In this document: piece by piece, positions 12,791-19,405 of the stretch
Layout: the number at the start of each line of letters is the position of its first letter
Position numbering within the stretch: the stretch's first letter is position 1
From: a virus
Direction: 5' to 3' (one strand)
IMG/VR virus record: IMGVR_UViG_3300034061_001950
Coordinates: 1-36,571 of that record
DNA length: 36,571 nt
Program-made: the position numbers and the translations under genes
Notes under the pieces: model-generated
Databases searched by the model: none
What the model was told of the DNA's origin: nothing
Seen by the model: only the letters and a program-made list of their open reading frames with translations

Positions 12791-14037
12791 TAACCCTACG
12801 CCCATACCAGACCAACGCGGCCAAGCGCCTTGCCACCATCATCCTCACCCACCACGTTGCATATCTCCGTGGTGAGGTGAGGACCGGAAAGACGCTGACC
12901 GCGTTCGAGACCGCCCGCCACATCGGTGCCACCAAGGTGCTGGTGGTGACCAAGAAGAAGGCCATCGCATCCATCCAGCGTGATGCCTCGGCCATCGGCG
13001 TGGAGGCCACCGTGACCAACTACGAGCAACTGCCAAATCTGAAGGGCACCAGCTGGGACCTGCTCATCGTGGACGAGGCCCACGGCGTAGGTGCATATCC
13101 CAAGCCATCCAAGCGGTTCAAGGACCTCAAGCAGCTCACCTACCGGTACCTGATGCTGATGTCAGGCACGCCATCGCCGGAGTCCTACAGCCAGCTCTAC
13201 CACCAGTTCGCCTTGGCGCGGATGCCGTGGGGGCAGTATAGCAACTTCTACCGGTGGGTGGACAAGTACGTCAACGTGAAAGAGAAGCGAGTGGGGACCG
13301 GTACGGTGGTGAAGGACTACAGCGATGCCCGCGAGGACTACATCATGCGTGACATCTCGCCGCTCACGGTGAACATCACCCAAGAGCAGGCAGGGTTCAC
13401 CACCGTCATTGAGGAGCAGGTGCACAAGGTGGAGATGCTGCCACGGACCTACCGCCTCGCCCGTCGCATCATGCGCGATGGGGTGGTGGGCAAGCCGGGG
13501 CGCAGGGTGGTGCTGGCGGACACCGCGGTCAAGCAGCTCAGCAAGCTGCATCAGATCTACAGCGGCACGGTCATCACTGAGAGCCATGGAGCGATAGCCT
13601 TCGACAACAGCAAGGTCCTTTACATATCGCAGCACTTATGTAAAGGAAAGACCGCTATCCTATACAAGTTCCAAGCGGAGGGAGCCATGCTCAAGGCCGC
13701 GTTCGAGGGGCGGTGGACAGACAGCCCCGAGGAGTTCAACGCCACCGACAAGGTCTACATCGGGCAGGTGCAGAGCAGCAGGGAGGGTGTCAACCTGAGC
13801 AGCGCGGACGACCTGGTATTCTTCAGCATCGACCATTCAGCTCTCAGCTATTTGCAGGGACGGGATCGTGCATCGTACCTTGGTCGAGACCGGGCCAACA
13901 GGGTGCACTGGATATTCGCCGCCCGCTCGCTGGAGCCTGTCATCTACAAGACCGTCAGGAACAAGGAGGACTACACCACCGCGCACTACAGACATGACCG
14001 AAGCACAATTTCAAGCGACCCTCATCAAGCGCTATGA
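12787..14037 (+). CDS. Superfamily 2 (DEAH) helicase, second copy
   Basis: A second SF2 translocase, 416 residues. Motif I is VRTGKT (31-36), motif II DEAH (96-99), motif III SGTPSP (126-131). In the C-terminal lobe, QSSREGVNLSSADDLVFFS and YLQGRDRASYLGRDRANRVH match motifs V and VI. It opens with the RPYQ motif (ITLRPYQTNAA) typical of SNF2-like helicases. The start overlaps the methyltransferase stop (ATGA). The last 14 codons overlap the nuclease gene. Composition is like the rest of the genome, so this may be the resident helicase and the first one a later arrival. Role in replication or recombination is inferred. Confidence 0.85.
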   Translation: MITLRPYQTNAAKRLATIILTHHVAYLRGEVRTGKTLTAFETARHIGATKVLVVTKKKAIASIQRDASAIGVEATVTNYEQLPNLKGTSWDLLIVDEAHGVGAYPKPSKRFKDLKQLTYRYLMLMSGTPSPESYSQLYHQFALARMPWGQYSNFYRWVDKYVNVKEKRVGTGTVVKDYSDAREDYIMRDISPLTVNITQEQAGFTTVIEEQVHKVEMLPRTYRLARRIMRDGVVGKPGRRVVLADTAVKQLSKLHQIYSGTVITESHGAIAFDNSKVLYISQHLCKGKTAILYKFQAEGAMLKAAFEGRWTDSPEEFNATDKVYIGQVQSSREGVNLSSADDLVFFSIDHSALSYLQGRDRASYLGRDRANRVHWIFAARSLEPVIYKTVRNKEDYTTAHYRHDRSTISSDPHQAL

Positions 14038-14230
14038 GGCCGAAGGATGGTGGGTGCTCAAGATTATCCAGTGCAACAAGACCGGCGTGCCTGACCTCAT
14101 CCTTTGTAAGGCAGATCAACTAAAGTTCATTGAGGTGAAGACCAACAAAGGCCGTTTGTCTCCTGTGCAGGAGTATCGCCACGCCGAACTGCGTGCCCGT
14201 GGCTTCACCGTTGAAGTAGTAAGACCATGA
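13994..14230 (+). CDS. VRR-NUC domain nuclease, 78 residues
   Basis: VRR-NUC proteins are small PD-(D/E)xK nucleases; phage members act on branched or flapped DNA. The core is visible as KTGVPDLILCK (catalytic Asp) followed by LKFIEVKTNKGRLSPVQ (Glu-x-Lys). N- and C-terminal helices around it, TEAQFQATLIKRYEAEGWWV and EYRHAELRARGF, complete the usual minimal domain. The ATG at 13994 overlaps the helicase end by 44 bp; a longer in-frame start would lie wholly inside the helicase gene. It ends in ATGA overlap with the next gene. Likely a Holliday-junction or flap nuclease working with the helicases. Confidence 0.85.
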   Translation: MTEAQFQATLIKRYEAEGWWVLKIIQCNKTGVPDLILCKADQLKFIEVKTNKGRLSPVQEYRHAELRARGFTVEVVRP

Positions 14231-14784
14231 ACCTACACCTCATCCAGCCCCAAGAACTCTACGGCCCCGAAGAGCGCGAGGCCGAGCTGCTCTACTGCTG
14301 GCACAAAAACGCCGCCATCTTCGACGAGGTGACCGCCATCCATGGCCGTCCGACCTTCTCCGAGATGTTCACCCTGTGCCTGCCTGGCTACGTCAACGTC
14401 ATTGCCAACAGCGACATCTACTTCGACCACACCCTGACCGAGCAGGCGCACAAGCTGGATGCTGACCATGTATGGGCGCTTTCCCGATGGGACGACAAGG
14501 GTGGCGCCAACCTGTGGCCGTACCATCGTGGTGACAGCCAGGACGCATGGGTCATCAGGGGAGGACCGTGGTCCGTGGATGCACCATACCCGATGGGAGT
14601 GCCAGGCTGCGACAATGCCATCGCACATACGCTGCGCGTGATGGGCCTGACGGTTACCAACCCTTGCTCCAAGGTGAGGGCCATCCACCTGCACAACACC
14701 GGCTACCGCACCTATGGTGATGGCCGTGGCAAGCCTAAGACCTACAGCATCCCGCCGCCATACGCAATGGTCCATCCGTCATGA
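14227..14784 (+). CDS. Glycosyltransferase-like protein, 185 residues
   Basis: First gene of the sugar island, overlapping the nuclease stop by ATGA. The motifs VIANSDIYFDHTL (a short acidic nucleotide-sugar-like site), WALSRWD, SQDAWVIRG and MGVPGCDNAIAHTLRVMG are a known combination in phage and giant-virus glycosyltransferase-associated domains. No signal peptide or membrane segment. The sugar and acceptor cannot be deduced. It is translationally coupled to another glycosyltransferase (ATGA at 14781). Could also be a glycan-binding or processing protein; transferase is the better guess. Confidence 0.62.
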   Translation: MNLHLIQPQELYGPEEREAELLYCWHKNAAIFDEVTAIHGRPTFSEMFTLCLPGYVNVIANSDIYFDHTLTEQAHKLDADHVWALSRWDDKGGANLWPYHRGDSQDAWVIRGGPWSVDAPYPMGVPGCDNAIAHTLRVMGLTVTNPCSKVRAIHLHNTGYRTYGDGRGKPKTYSIPPPYAMVHPS

Positions 14785-15632
14785 GAATACTTCACCTTGC
14801 CATGGGCATGCCTGAGTTCGACAGGGCATGCACCGACCTCGGACACCATGTGGACCGCATCGACTGGGGCCGCTACTCCTACGCCGAGCGGCAGCTGCTC
14901 CTACTGGAGACATGCAACCACGATGTGCTCTTCATGCAGCTGCAGAATCCGGATGTGGTGTCCAAGACAATCCTCAAGGCTATCCGTGACCGTGGCACGA
15001 TGGTCATCAACTGGACCGGCGATGTGCGCGACCCAATCCCGCAGCATTACATCGACCTCGCACCGCATGTTGATATCACGGCCTTCACCAACCTGCCGGA
15101 TGTCATTGCCATGCAGGATATGGGATACGCTGCGCGGTTCCTGCAAATAGGCTACGACCCGGACATCTACAACACCGATGGCCGCATCACCAACAAGCGG
15201 CTGGTGGTATTCGTTGGCAATGACTACCGCGATCGGTTCCCGCTGAGCGAGGCCCGCCGTGAGAAAGTGATGGCGCTGCACAAGGCATTCCCCTCAGAGT
15301 TCGCCAGCTACGGCAAGGGCTTCGGCAAGATGCTGCTCCAAGGCAAGGATGCCACCGTCTACAAGGAGGCCATCATTGCCATCAACCTGGACCACTTCCA
15401 CCGCACAGGCTTCCACTCTGACCGGTACCTGCGCAGCATGGCCTGCGGTGCCTACACCATCGACGGCACCGCCCTGAGCGCCGATGCGCTGGTAGCTATC
15501 GTCCGCGAGGCGCTGGCTAATCCAAGGGAGACCGAGCGGCTGGGTATGTTGCAAGCAGAGGAGACCTTTAAGTTGGACCGCTGGCACAACCGCATCAAGA
15601 CCATTGATCAATGGCGAACATCCTTGTCCTGA
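14781..15632 (+). CDS. Glycosyltransferase, GT-B-like (CgeB-like)
   Basis: A 283-residue protein with the layout of a short GT-B enzyme. The N-terminal half starts with a Rossmann-type MRILHLAMGMPEFDRA and includes INWTGDVRDPIP. The C-terminal half has the donor-site pattern HSDRYLRSMACGAYTIDG followed by LVAIVREALANP and a final helix with LDRWHNRIKTID. This end closely resembles CgeB-type and Glyco_trans_1_2 transferases. No membrane segment. It overlaps both neighbours, so the island is expressed as one unit. Acceptor could be a virion protein, a host surface glycan or modified DNA; the sequence does not say. Confidence 0.75.
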   Translation: MRILHLAMGMPEFDRACTDLGHHVDRIDWGRYSYAERQLLLLETCNHDVLFMQLQNPDVVSKTILKAIRDRGTMVINWTGDVRDPIPQHYIDLAPHVDITAFTNLPDVIAMQDMGYAARFLQIGYDPDIYNTDGRITNKRLVVFVGNDYRDRFPLSEARREKVMALHKAFPSEFASYGKGFGKMLLQGKDATVYKEAIIAINLDHFHRTGFHSDRYLRSMACGAYTIDGTALSADALVAIVREALANPRETERLGMLQAEETFKLDRWHNRIKTIDQWRTSLS

Positions 15633-16252
15633 CAGGCTACACCGATAACATGGCCGAGGTTGGCGACCGCTGTGCTGCTAGCCAGCGTGTCTATGCCGAG
15701 CGCCGTGGCTATAAGCACGAGACGGTGCGCAGCTATCATGACCGGACCCATCCCAGCCACCAAAAGCTGGAGTTCATCACCGAGCGCATCGGCTCCTACG
15801 ATGGCATCATGTGGATGGATGCCGACAGCTATGTCACCGGAGACATGGACCTTGAGGCGCTACGCGATGGGCAGCAGGTGATTGACATCAGCATCGACTG
15901 GTGTGCACCGATGCCGGACGACCTGACCAGCACCTACGTCTCCTGTGGCAACTTCATCGTGTGGAACAAGCCCAGCACCGCCTTCTTCCTCGACCTGTGG
16001 CGCAGTCACTCCGAGCGGTTCGCTGTCCGTCAGGTCTGCTGTTGGGAGCAGGACGGCCTGCGCAGCGCGATGAACGCCATCCCCACCTTCAACGGTCAGG
16101 TGCGCCGCCATCCGCGTCGGACCTTCAACGCCGTCCACCACACCTGCGTCAACCGCAACTTCCCCGACAGCGCACCGATGCCATGGCAACCCGGTGACTT
16201 CATCCTCCACCTCACCAACGTGGACAGGGTGGCAATCCTCAACAGCCTATGA
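15611..16252 (+). CDS. Glycosyltransferase, GT-A type (GT34/galactosyl transferase-like)
   Basis: A 213-residue GT-A enzyme. The metal-binding DxD motif is in GIMWMDADSYVTGD (Asp70, Asp72). Later motifs CCWEQDGLRSAMN and PWQPGDFILHLTN match the GMA12/MNN10 (GT34) family, in which the final His also holds the metal. It begins 22 bp before the previous stop and ends in ATGA overlap with the methyltransferase. It probably adds hexose, galactose or mannose in known relatives, onto an existing glycan; the actual sugar is unknown. Confidence 0.78.
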   Translation: MANILVLTGYTDNMAEVGDRCAASQRVYAERRGYKHETVRSYHDRTHPSHQKLEFITERIGSYDGIMWMDADSYVTGDMDLEALRDGQQVIDISIDWCAPMPDDLTSTYVSCGNFIVWNKPSTAFFLDLWRSHSERFAVRQVCCWEQDGLRSAMNAIPTFNGQVRRHPRRTFNAVHHTCVNRNFPDSAPMPWQPGDFILHLTNVDRVAILNSL

Positions 16253-16851
16253 AAACCCTGTCTGATATCATTGACCTGACCCCGTTCGTCCCATCATGGC
16301 ACGAGCATGGGTCCTGCATGGACCGCCGCCATATCCTGTGGCTCCAGTACCTGCTCATGCGCACCGGCGTGCAGCGCACCCTTGAGATAGGCGTCCACAC
16401 CGGTGCATCCTCCTCCGCGTTCATCGCCGCCAAGGTGCCCGACGCTCACTTCGCCGACATCACCCGGACCATGGAGGCCGTCCGCGTCATTGGCGACCGC
16501 GGCACCTTCCATCAGCGGAAGGGAGTTGAAGTGCTCATTGATGAGCAACCATTTGACCTGGTGCTCGTCGATGGTGCCCACGACATTGACAGCGTTAGCG
16601 AGGAGATACTTGCCATGCGCCTCAAGGAGCCGCGCATCATCGTAGCCCATGACGTGGGCAGCAGCGCCGCAGGGTATGCCCATTGTGAGGGCGCTCGCCT
16701 GCTGTGGGACCACTTGGTAGAAGATGGCTGGCTCATCACCACCGACACCGAGGACCGCATCGGAGAGGCCACCAAGCGTGGCATGCTGGTCGCCACCCGT
16801 GACCCTGACCTGCATCAGATAGCCCAAGAGACATGGCTCATGACCACCTGA
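16249..16851 (+). CDS. SAM-dependent methyltransferase (Methyltransf_24-like)
   Basis: A class I methyltransferase of 200 residues. The SAM-binding motif I is LEIGVHTGASSSAF (about 45-58), and motif IV is DLVLVDGAHDIDS (103-115) with IIVAHDVGS downstream. The VDGAHD pattern is typical of the Methyltransf_24 group, which often O-methylates sugars and occurs next to glycosyltransferases. This makes a glycan the likely substrate. The gene is coupled to the GT34-like gene by ATGA and overlaps the end of the opposing minus-strand glycosyltransferase by 37 bp. Confidence 0.8.
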   Translation: MKTLSDIIDLTPFVPSWHEHGSCMDRRHILWLQYLLMRTGVQRTLEIGVHTGASSSAFIAAKVPDAHFADITRTMEAVRVIGDRGTFHQRKGVEVLIDEQPFDLVLVDGAHDIDSVSEEILAMRLKEPRIIVAHDVGSSAAGYAHCEGARLLWDHLVEDGWLITTDTEDRIGEATKRGMLVATRDPDLHQIAQETWLMTT

Positions 16852-17480
16852 TCATCCACGCTGCTTGCCCGATGGCTCACAATGTCATAACCCCACAGGT
16901 TCGTCCCCGTCTTGATGTCCGTCAGGCACACGCTGCCGTCGGTCACGTTGATGGGGACCGCCTCGAAGCCTGCCGCCCGGATGGTGCAGTGGCTATCCTG
17001 GTCGAGACCTTTGAGGCGCGTCGGTGTCCACAGCCGAGGCACAGCACCCAGCACCGCCCTGCTGACCACACGCCCCGCGCCATACAGCAGCGTGTCGCCA
17101 CGGTCCCACCGCATCATGCAGGACCTGCGCGTGGCCGTGTCGTAGAAGCCGCACGAGCCGGGGAAGATGTAGTCCGCCTCGCTATTGATGACCGCCGTCA
17201 GGTAGGCCGGGTTGATGAAGTCGTCGCTCGGCAGTATCATCACCGCGTCAGGGTCCATCGCACGCGCCAGCGCCATCGCCGCATTGTGCTTGGCGCCCAG
17301 CGGCCTGTTCTCCGTTCTGACATAAGTCAGCCCATACTCTTGTGCCAATTCCTCCCCATCGTCATCACTCACCGCCACCACCACCGGCATCAGCGGCAAG
17401 GTGTGCTCAAGCCACCGCCGTGTTAATTCAGGGCGCATGTGGAAACAAGTGGATGCCACTATATATTTGCTTCGGGTCAT
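16815..17480 (-). CDS. Glycosyltransferase family 2-like protein, minus strand
   Basis: A 221-residue protein that faces the rest of the island. NRPLGAKHNAAMALARAMDP followed by VMILPSDDFINPAYL gives the GT2 (GT-A) signature, with the metal-binding acidic triad at SDD (85-87). YGAGRVVSRAVLG matches the acceptor-side region. I chose the ATG at 17480, which lies four bases below a CATCTTTG motif resembling a Bacteroidota -7 element; further in-frame ATGs at 17504 and 17498 overlap that motif. Being separately transcribed, it may be expressed at a different time from the other transferases. Substrate unknown. Confidence 0.75.
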   Translation of the reverse strand: MTRSKYIVASTCFHMRPELTRRWLEHTLPLMPVVVAVSDDDGEELAQEYGLTYVRTENRPLGAKHNAAMALARAMDPDAVMILPSDDFINPAYLTAVINSEADYIFPGSCGFYDTATRRSCMMRWDRGDTLLYGAGRVVSRAVLGAVPRLWTPTRLKGLDQDSHCTIRAAGFEAVPINVTDGSVCLTDIKTGTNLWGYDIVSHRASSVDDQVVMSHVSWAI

Positions 17481-17492
17481 ACTACAAAGATG
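17462..17492. promoter_or_regulatory. Divergent promoter region
   Basis: On the plus strand, TATATTTG (17462-17469) fits TAnnTTTG and lies 20 bases above the ATG at 17490. On the minus strand, CATCTTTG (17492-17485) fits seven of eight consensus positions and lies four bases above the ATG at 17480. The two elements face away from each other and each overlaps the other gene's start region, so use of one may hinder the other. No clear -33 element is seen for either. Confidence 0.4.
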
Positions 17493-17873
17493 AACCATAA
17501 ACAACTGGCAGAGGCTATTCTATCTCAGATAGACTATAGCCCTACCTATGTCCATTGGGGTGAGCATCGTACTGCCGCCTTCGACCTTGCGCGTGCCATC
17601 CAAGGCTACAAGCCCAAGGCGGCCAACTGCCTGTCGTGCCACCTGAAGGTGGTCAACATCCTGCGCGATGCAGCTGGCATGCCGCCCATCGGTGCAGAGG
17701 CAACAGAGACCAAGCGGTCCCAGCGCCTCGCCATCTGCCGTGGCACCGCAGAGGACGGCAGTGATGCCTGTGAGCACCTCGCATGGCCCGGCCTCAACTG
17801 CAAGGTATGCGGATGCTTCGTCGACCTCAAGGCCGCGTTCAAGAAGCAAAACTGCCCAGTGGGCAAATGGTAA
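17490..17873 (+). CDS. Cys-rich zinc-ribbon-like protein, 127 residues
   Basis: Eight or so cysteines are arranged in likely metal-binding pairs: Cys47-x2-Cys50 and then Cys83, Cys94, Cys104, Cys107, Cys109 and Cys122. The C-terminal CKVCGCFVDLKAAFKKQNCP followed by VGKW is a recurring motif of small phage and bacterial proteins that I recognise but cannot name functionally. The ATG at 17490 follows a promoter-like TATATTTG motif; an upstream in-frame ATG at 17439 lies above that motif and is rejected. It is next to the glycosyltransferase island, but no link is shown. Confidence 0.68.
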   Translation: MNHKQLAEAILSQIDYSPTYVHWGEHRTAAFDLARAIQGYKPKAANCLSCHLKVVNILRDAAGMPPIGAEATETKRSQRLAICRGTAEDGSDACEHLAWPGLNCKVCGCFVDLKAAFKKQNCPVGKW

Positions 17874-17874
17874 C

Positions 17875-18099
17875 ATGAGAGCACGCATGACCCTCTCCGA
17901 CGGCAAGACACCGGGTGCCATGCGCCAAGGTGCCATCCTCATCAATGCCCTGCTGGCACGCGGTTGCCGCATCGTGGACGACCCGCTCAACGACATCCCA
18001 TCCGACTACCGTAAGTTCGTCCTGCAAATGGATGAGGATGCCGCCCCACGGCTCGAAGAGAAACCCAAGCGCGGCCGACCTCGCAAGACGCCTGTTTAA
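17875..18099 (+). CDS. Small protein with AT-hook-like C-terminus, 74 residues
   Basis: The gene starts just after the previous stop (TAACATG). The central part, GAMRQGAILINALLARGCRI, looks like a helix-turn segment, followed by an acidic linker. The C-terminus KPKRGRPRKTPV contains the GRP core of an AT-hook, a minor-groove-binding motif. A DNA-binding role is therefore likely. A second ATG four codons in could also be used. The next gene starts one base after this stop. Confidence 0.62.
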   Translation: MRARMTLSDGKTPGAMRQGAILINALLARGCRIVDDPLNDIPSDYRKFVLQMDEDAAPRLEEKPKRGRPRKTPV

Positions 18100-18100
18100 C

Positions 18101-18322
18101 ATGCCACGCTTTGCCGACATCCTACAAGAGGCCGAGGCCATCGCTGTCGAGTACCAGGAGTATGAGGTAGCCGACGCCATCGCAGCCGAGGAACCGCGCC
18201 GCTATGGCATCGTCCGCAAGCTGGGCCACGAGCGCGAGGCCATCTACGATAACTTCCTCCGGGCAGCATACTACCGGCTGCTCGCCAAAGAGATCAAGAA
18301 AGATGCCCGCACAGCGCTGTAA
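18101..18322 (+). CDS. Small helical protein, 73 residues, unknown
   Basis: A charged, predicted all-helical protein (RFADILQEAEAIAVEYQEYE and REAIYDNFLRAAYYRLLAKE). No known domain. It lies one base after the preceding stop and overlaps the next gene by 20 bp, in the run of small genes ahead of the ParB-like and Mom-like genes. No function can be assigned. Confidence 0.6.
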   Translation: MPRFADILQEAEAIAVEYQEYEVADAIAAEEPRRYGIVRKLGHEREAIYDNFLRAAYYRLLAKEIKKDARTAL

Positions 18323-18749
18323 TAATGGCAAGTGGAAGTGGGGACCACGCGGCTCCTGCGTCTTCGACACCAAGGAAGAGGCAGAGCGCGCCGGCCGTGC
18401 CATCGAGCGTGAGCGCCATCGTGCTGAGGTGGAGAGCTACAAGCCCACCGACGCGATGGTCAAAGAGGCCGAGCGGGGGCTGGCATGGCGACGTGAGTAC
18501 GGTCGCGGTGGTACCGAGATAGGCCTCGCCCGTGCTCGTGACATCAGCAACCGCAAGAGCCTGCCCCTCGATACCGTCAAGCGGATGAAGGCCTACTTTG
18601 ACCGGCACGAGGTCGACAAGCAAGGCAAGGGCTGGTCGCCCGGCGAGGATGGCTACCCCAGCAATGGCCGCATCGCATGGGCGCTGTGGGGTGGAGACCC
18701 GGCATGGACATGGGCACGAAACATCATCGAGCGCAATGAAGAGCGGTGA
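18303..18749 (+). CDS. Conserved phage domain protein, 148 residues, function unknown
   Basis: The C-terminal part has the striking conserved pattern KEAERGLAWRREYGRGGTEI, then GLARARDISNR, TVKRMKAYFDRHEVDK, GWSPGEDGYPSNGRIAWALW and GGDPAW. I know this domain from many phage genomes, often fused to or near head-maturation proteins, but its function has not been established to my knowledge. The N-terminus, RCNNGKWKWGPRGSCVFDTK, is a separate short module with an AERAGRAIE helix. Start 18303 is preferred to upstream frames that overlap the previous gene. Here it is near ParB and Mom genes and far from the capsid genes. Confidence 0.7.
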   Translation: MPAQRCNNGKWKWGPRGSCVFDTKEEAERAGRAIERERHRAEVESYKPTDAMVKEAERGLAWRREYGRGGTEIGLARARDISNRKSLPLDTVKRMKAYFDRHEVDKQGKGWSPGEDGYPSNGRIAWALWGGDPAWTWARNIIERNEER

Positions 18750-18951
18750 CCCCGTCAAGGTGAGCTACAAGGGAGGCGGGCACCGCATCGGCGTGGTCCG
18801 CTCCAACTGCGTCAACGTCGACGGCAACTGGCTCATTGAGTTCGTTGATGGCCTCGAATGGGTTCCAGCCGCATGGATACAACTGCACAGGAAGCAATCA
18901 GTCACCGAGCGTATCTTAGAGGAGCAGAAGAATGAAGACCGAAACCGTTAA
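18736..18951 (+). CDS. Small SH3-like beta protein, 71 residues, unknown
   Basis: The protein has alternating short strands, DPVKVSYKGGGHRIGVVRSN and NWLIEFVDGLEWVPAAWIQL, with a charged C-terminal helix (SVTERILEEQKNEDRNR). The pattern suggests a small SH3/KOW-like barrel, which often binds nucleic acid or protein, but this is only a shape guess. It starts 14 bp before the upstream stop and ends 20 bp inside the ParB-like gene. Confidence 0.58.
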   Translation: MKSGDPVKVSYKGGGHRIGVVRSNCVNVDGNWLIEFVDGLEWVPAAWIQLHRKQSVTERILEEQKNEDRNR

Positions 18952-19405
18952 GCTATCCAAGCTCAAGGCGAACCCGTCGAACCCGCGCGTGTTGCGGGAC
19001 GAGAAGTTCGCCAAGCTCAAGAAGTCCATCCAAGACTTCCCCGACATGCTGAACTACCGCGCCATCGTGGCCGTGACCGACAAGGACGGCAAGCTGATGG
19101 TGCTGGGCGGCAACATGCGCCTGCGGGCCTTGCAGGAGCTGGGCATGAAGGAGGCGCCGGTGATGCTTGCTGACCATTGGACCGAGGAGCAGTGCCGCGA
19201 GTTCATCGTTAAGGACAACGTGGGCTTCGGGGAGTGGGACTGGGATGCGCTGGGCAACCAGTGGGATGCTGGGCAGTTGACAGAGTGGGGGCTGGATGTG
19301 CCGAAGATGCCGGACTTTGAACCTGTGGGCATGGATGAACAGCCACGCCTTGATGAGAAGACACCGATTGAATGCCCCAAGTGCGGCCATGAGTTCACCC
19401 GATAG
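18932..19405 (+). CDS. ParB-like (ParB/Srx fold) protein with C-terminal zinc ribbon
   Basis: The N-terminal domain has the ParB/sulfiredoxin pattern: KLKANPSNPRVLRDEKFAKL, then KSIQDFPD, and the nucleotide-binding-like LGGNMRLRALQELGMKEAPV. A linker rich in Trp and Asp (FGEWDWDALGNQWD) follows, and the C-terminus ends with CPKCGHEFTR, half of a zinc ribbon. Phage ParB-like proteins of this size are not plasmid partition factors; many sit next to DNA-modification genes and are thought to act as nucleases or CTP-binding proteins. The gene overlaps the Mom-like gene by 17 bp, which supports a joint role in DNA modification or recognition. Confidence 0.8.
   Translation: MKTETVKLSKLKANPSNPRVLRDEKFAKLKKSIQDFPDMLNYRAIVAVTDKDGKLMVLGGNMRLRALQELGMKEAPVMLADHWTEEQCREFIVKDNVGFGEWDWDALGNQWDAGQLTEWGLDVPKMPDFEPVGMDEQPRLDEKTPIECPKCGHEFTR

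Noticed and set aside
18932-19405. ParB-like gene as evidence for a plasmid-like (partitioned) prophage
   Set aside because: No ParA ATPase or centromere-like repeats nearby; the small ParB/Srx type with zinc ribbon is common beside phage DNA-modification genes.
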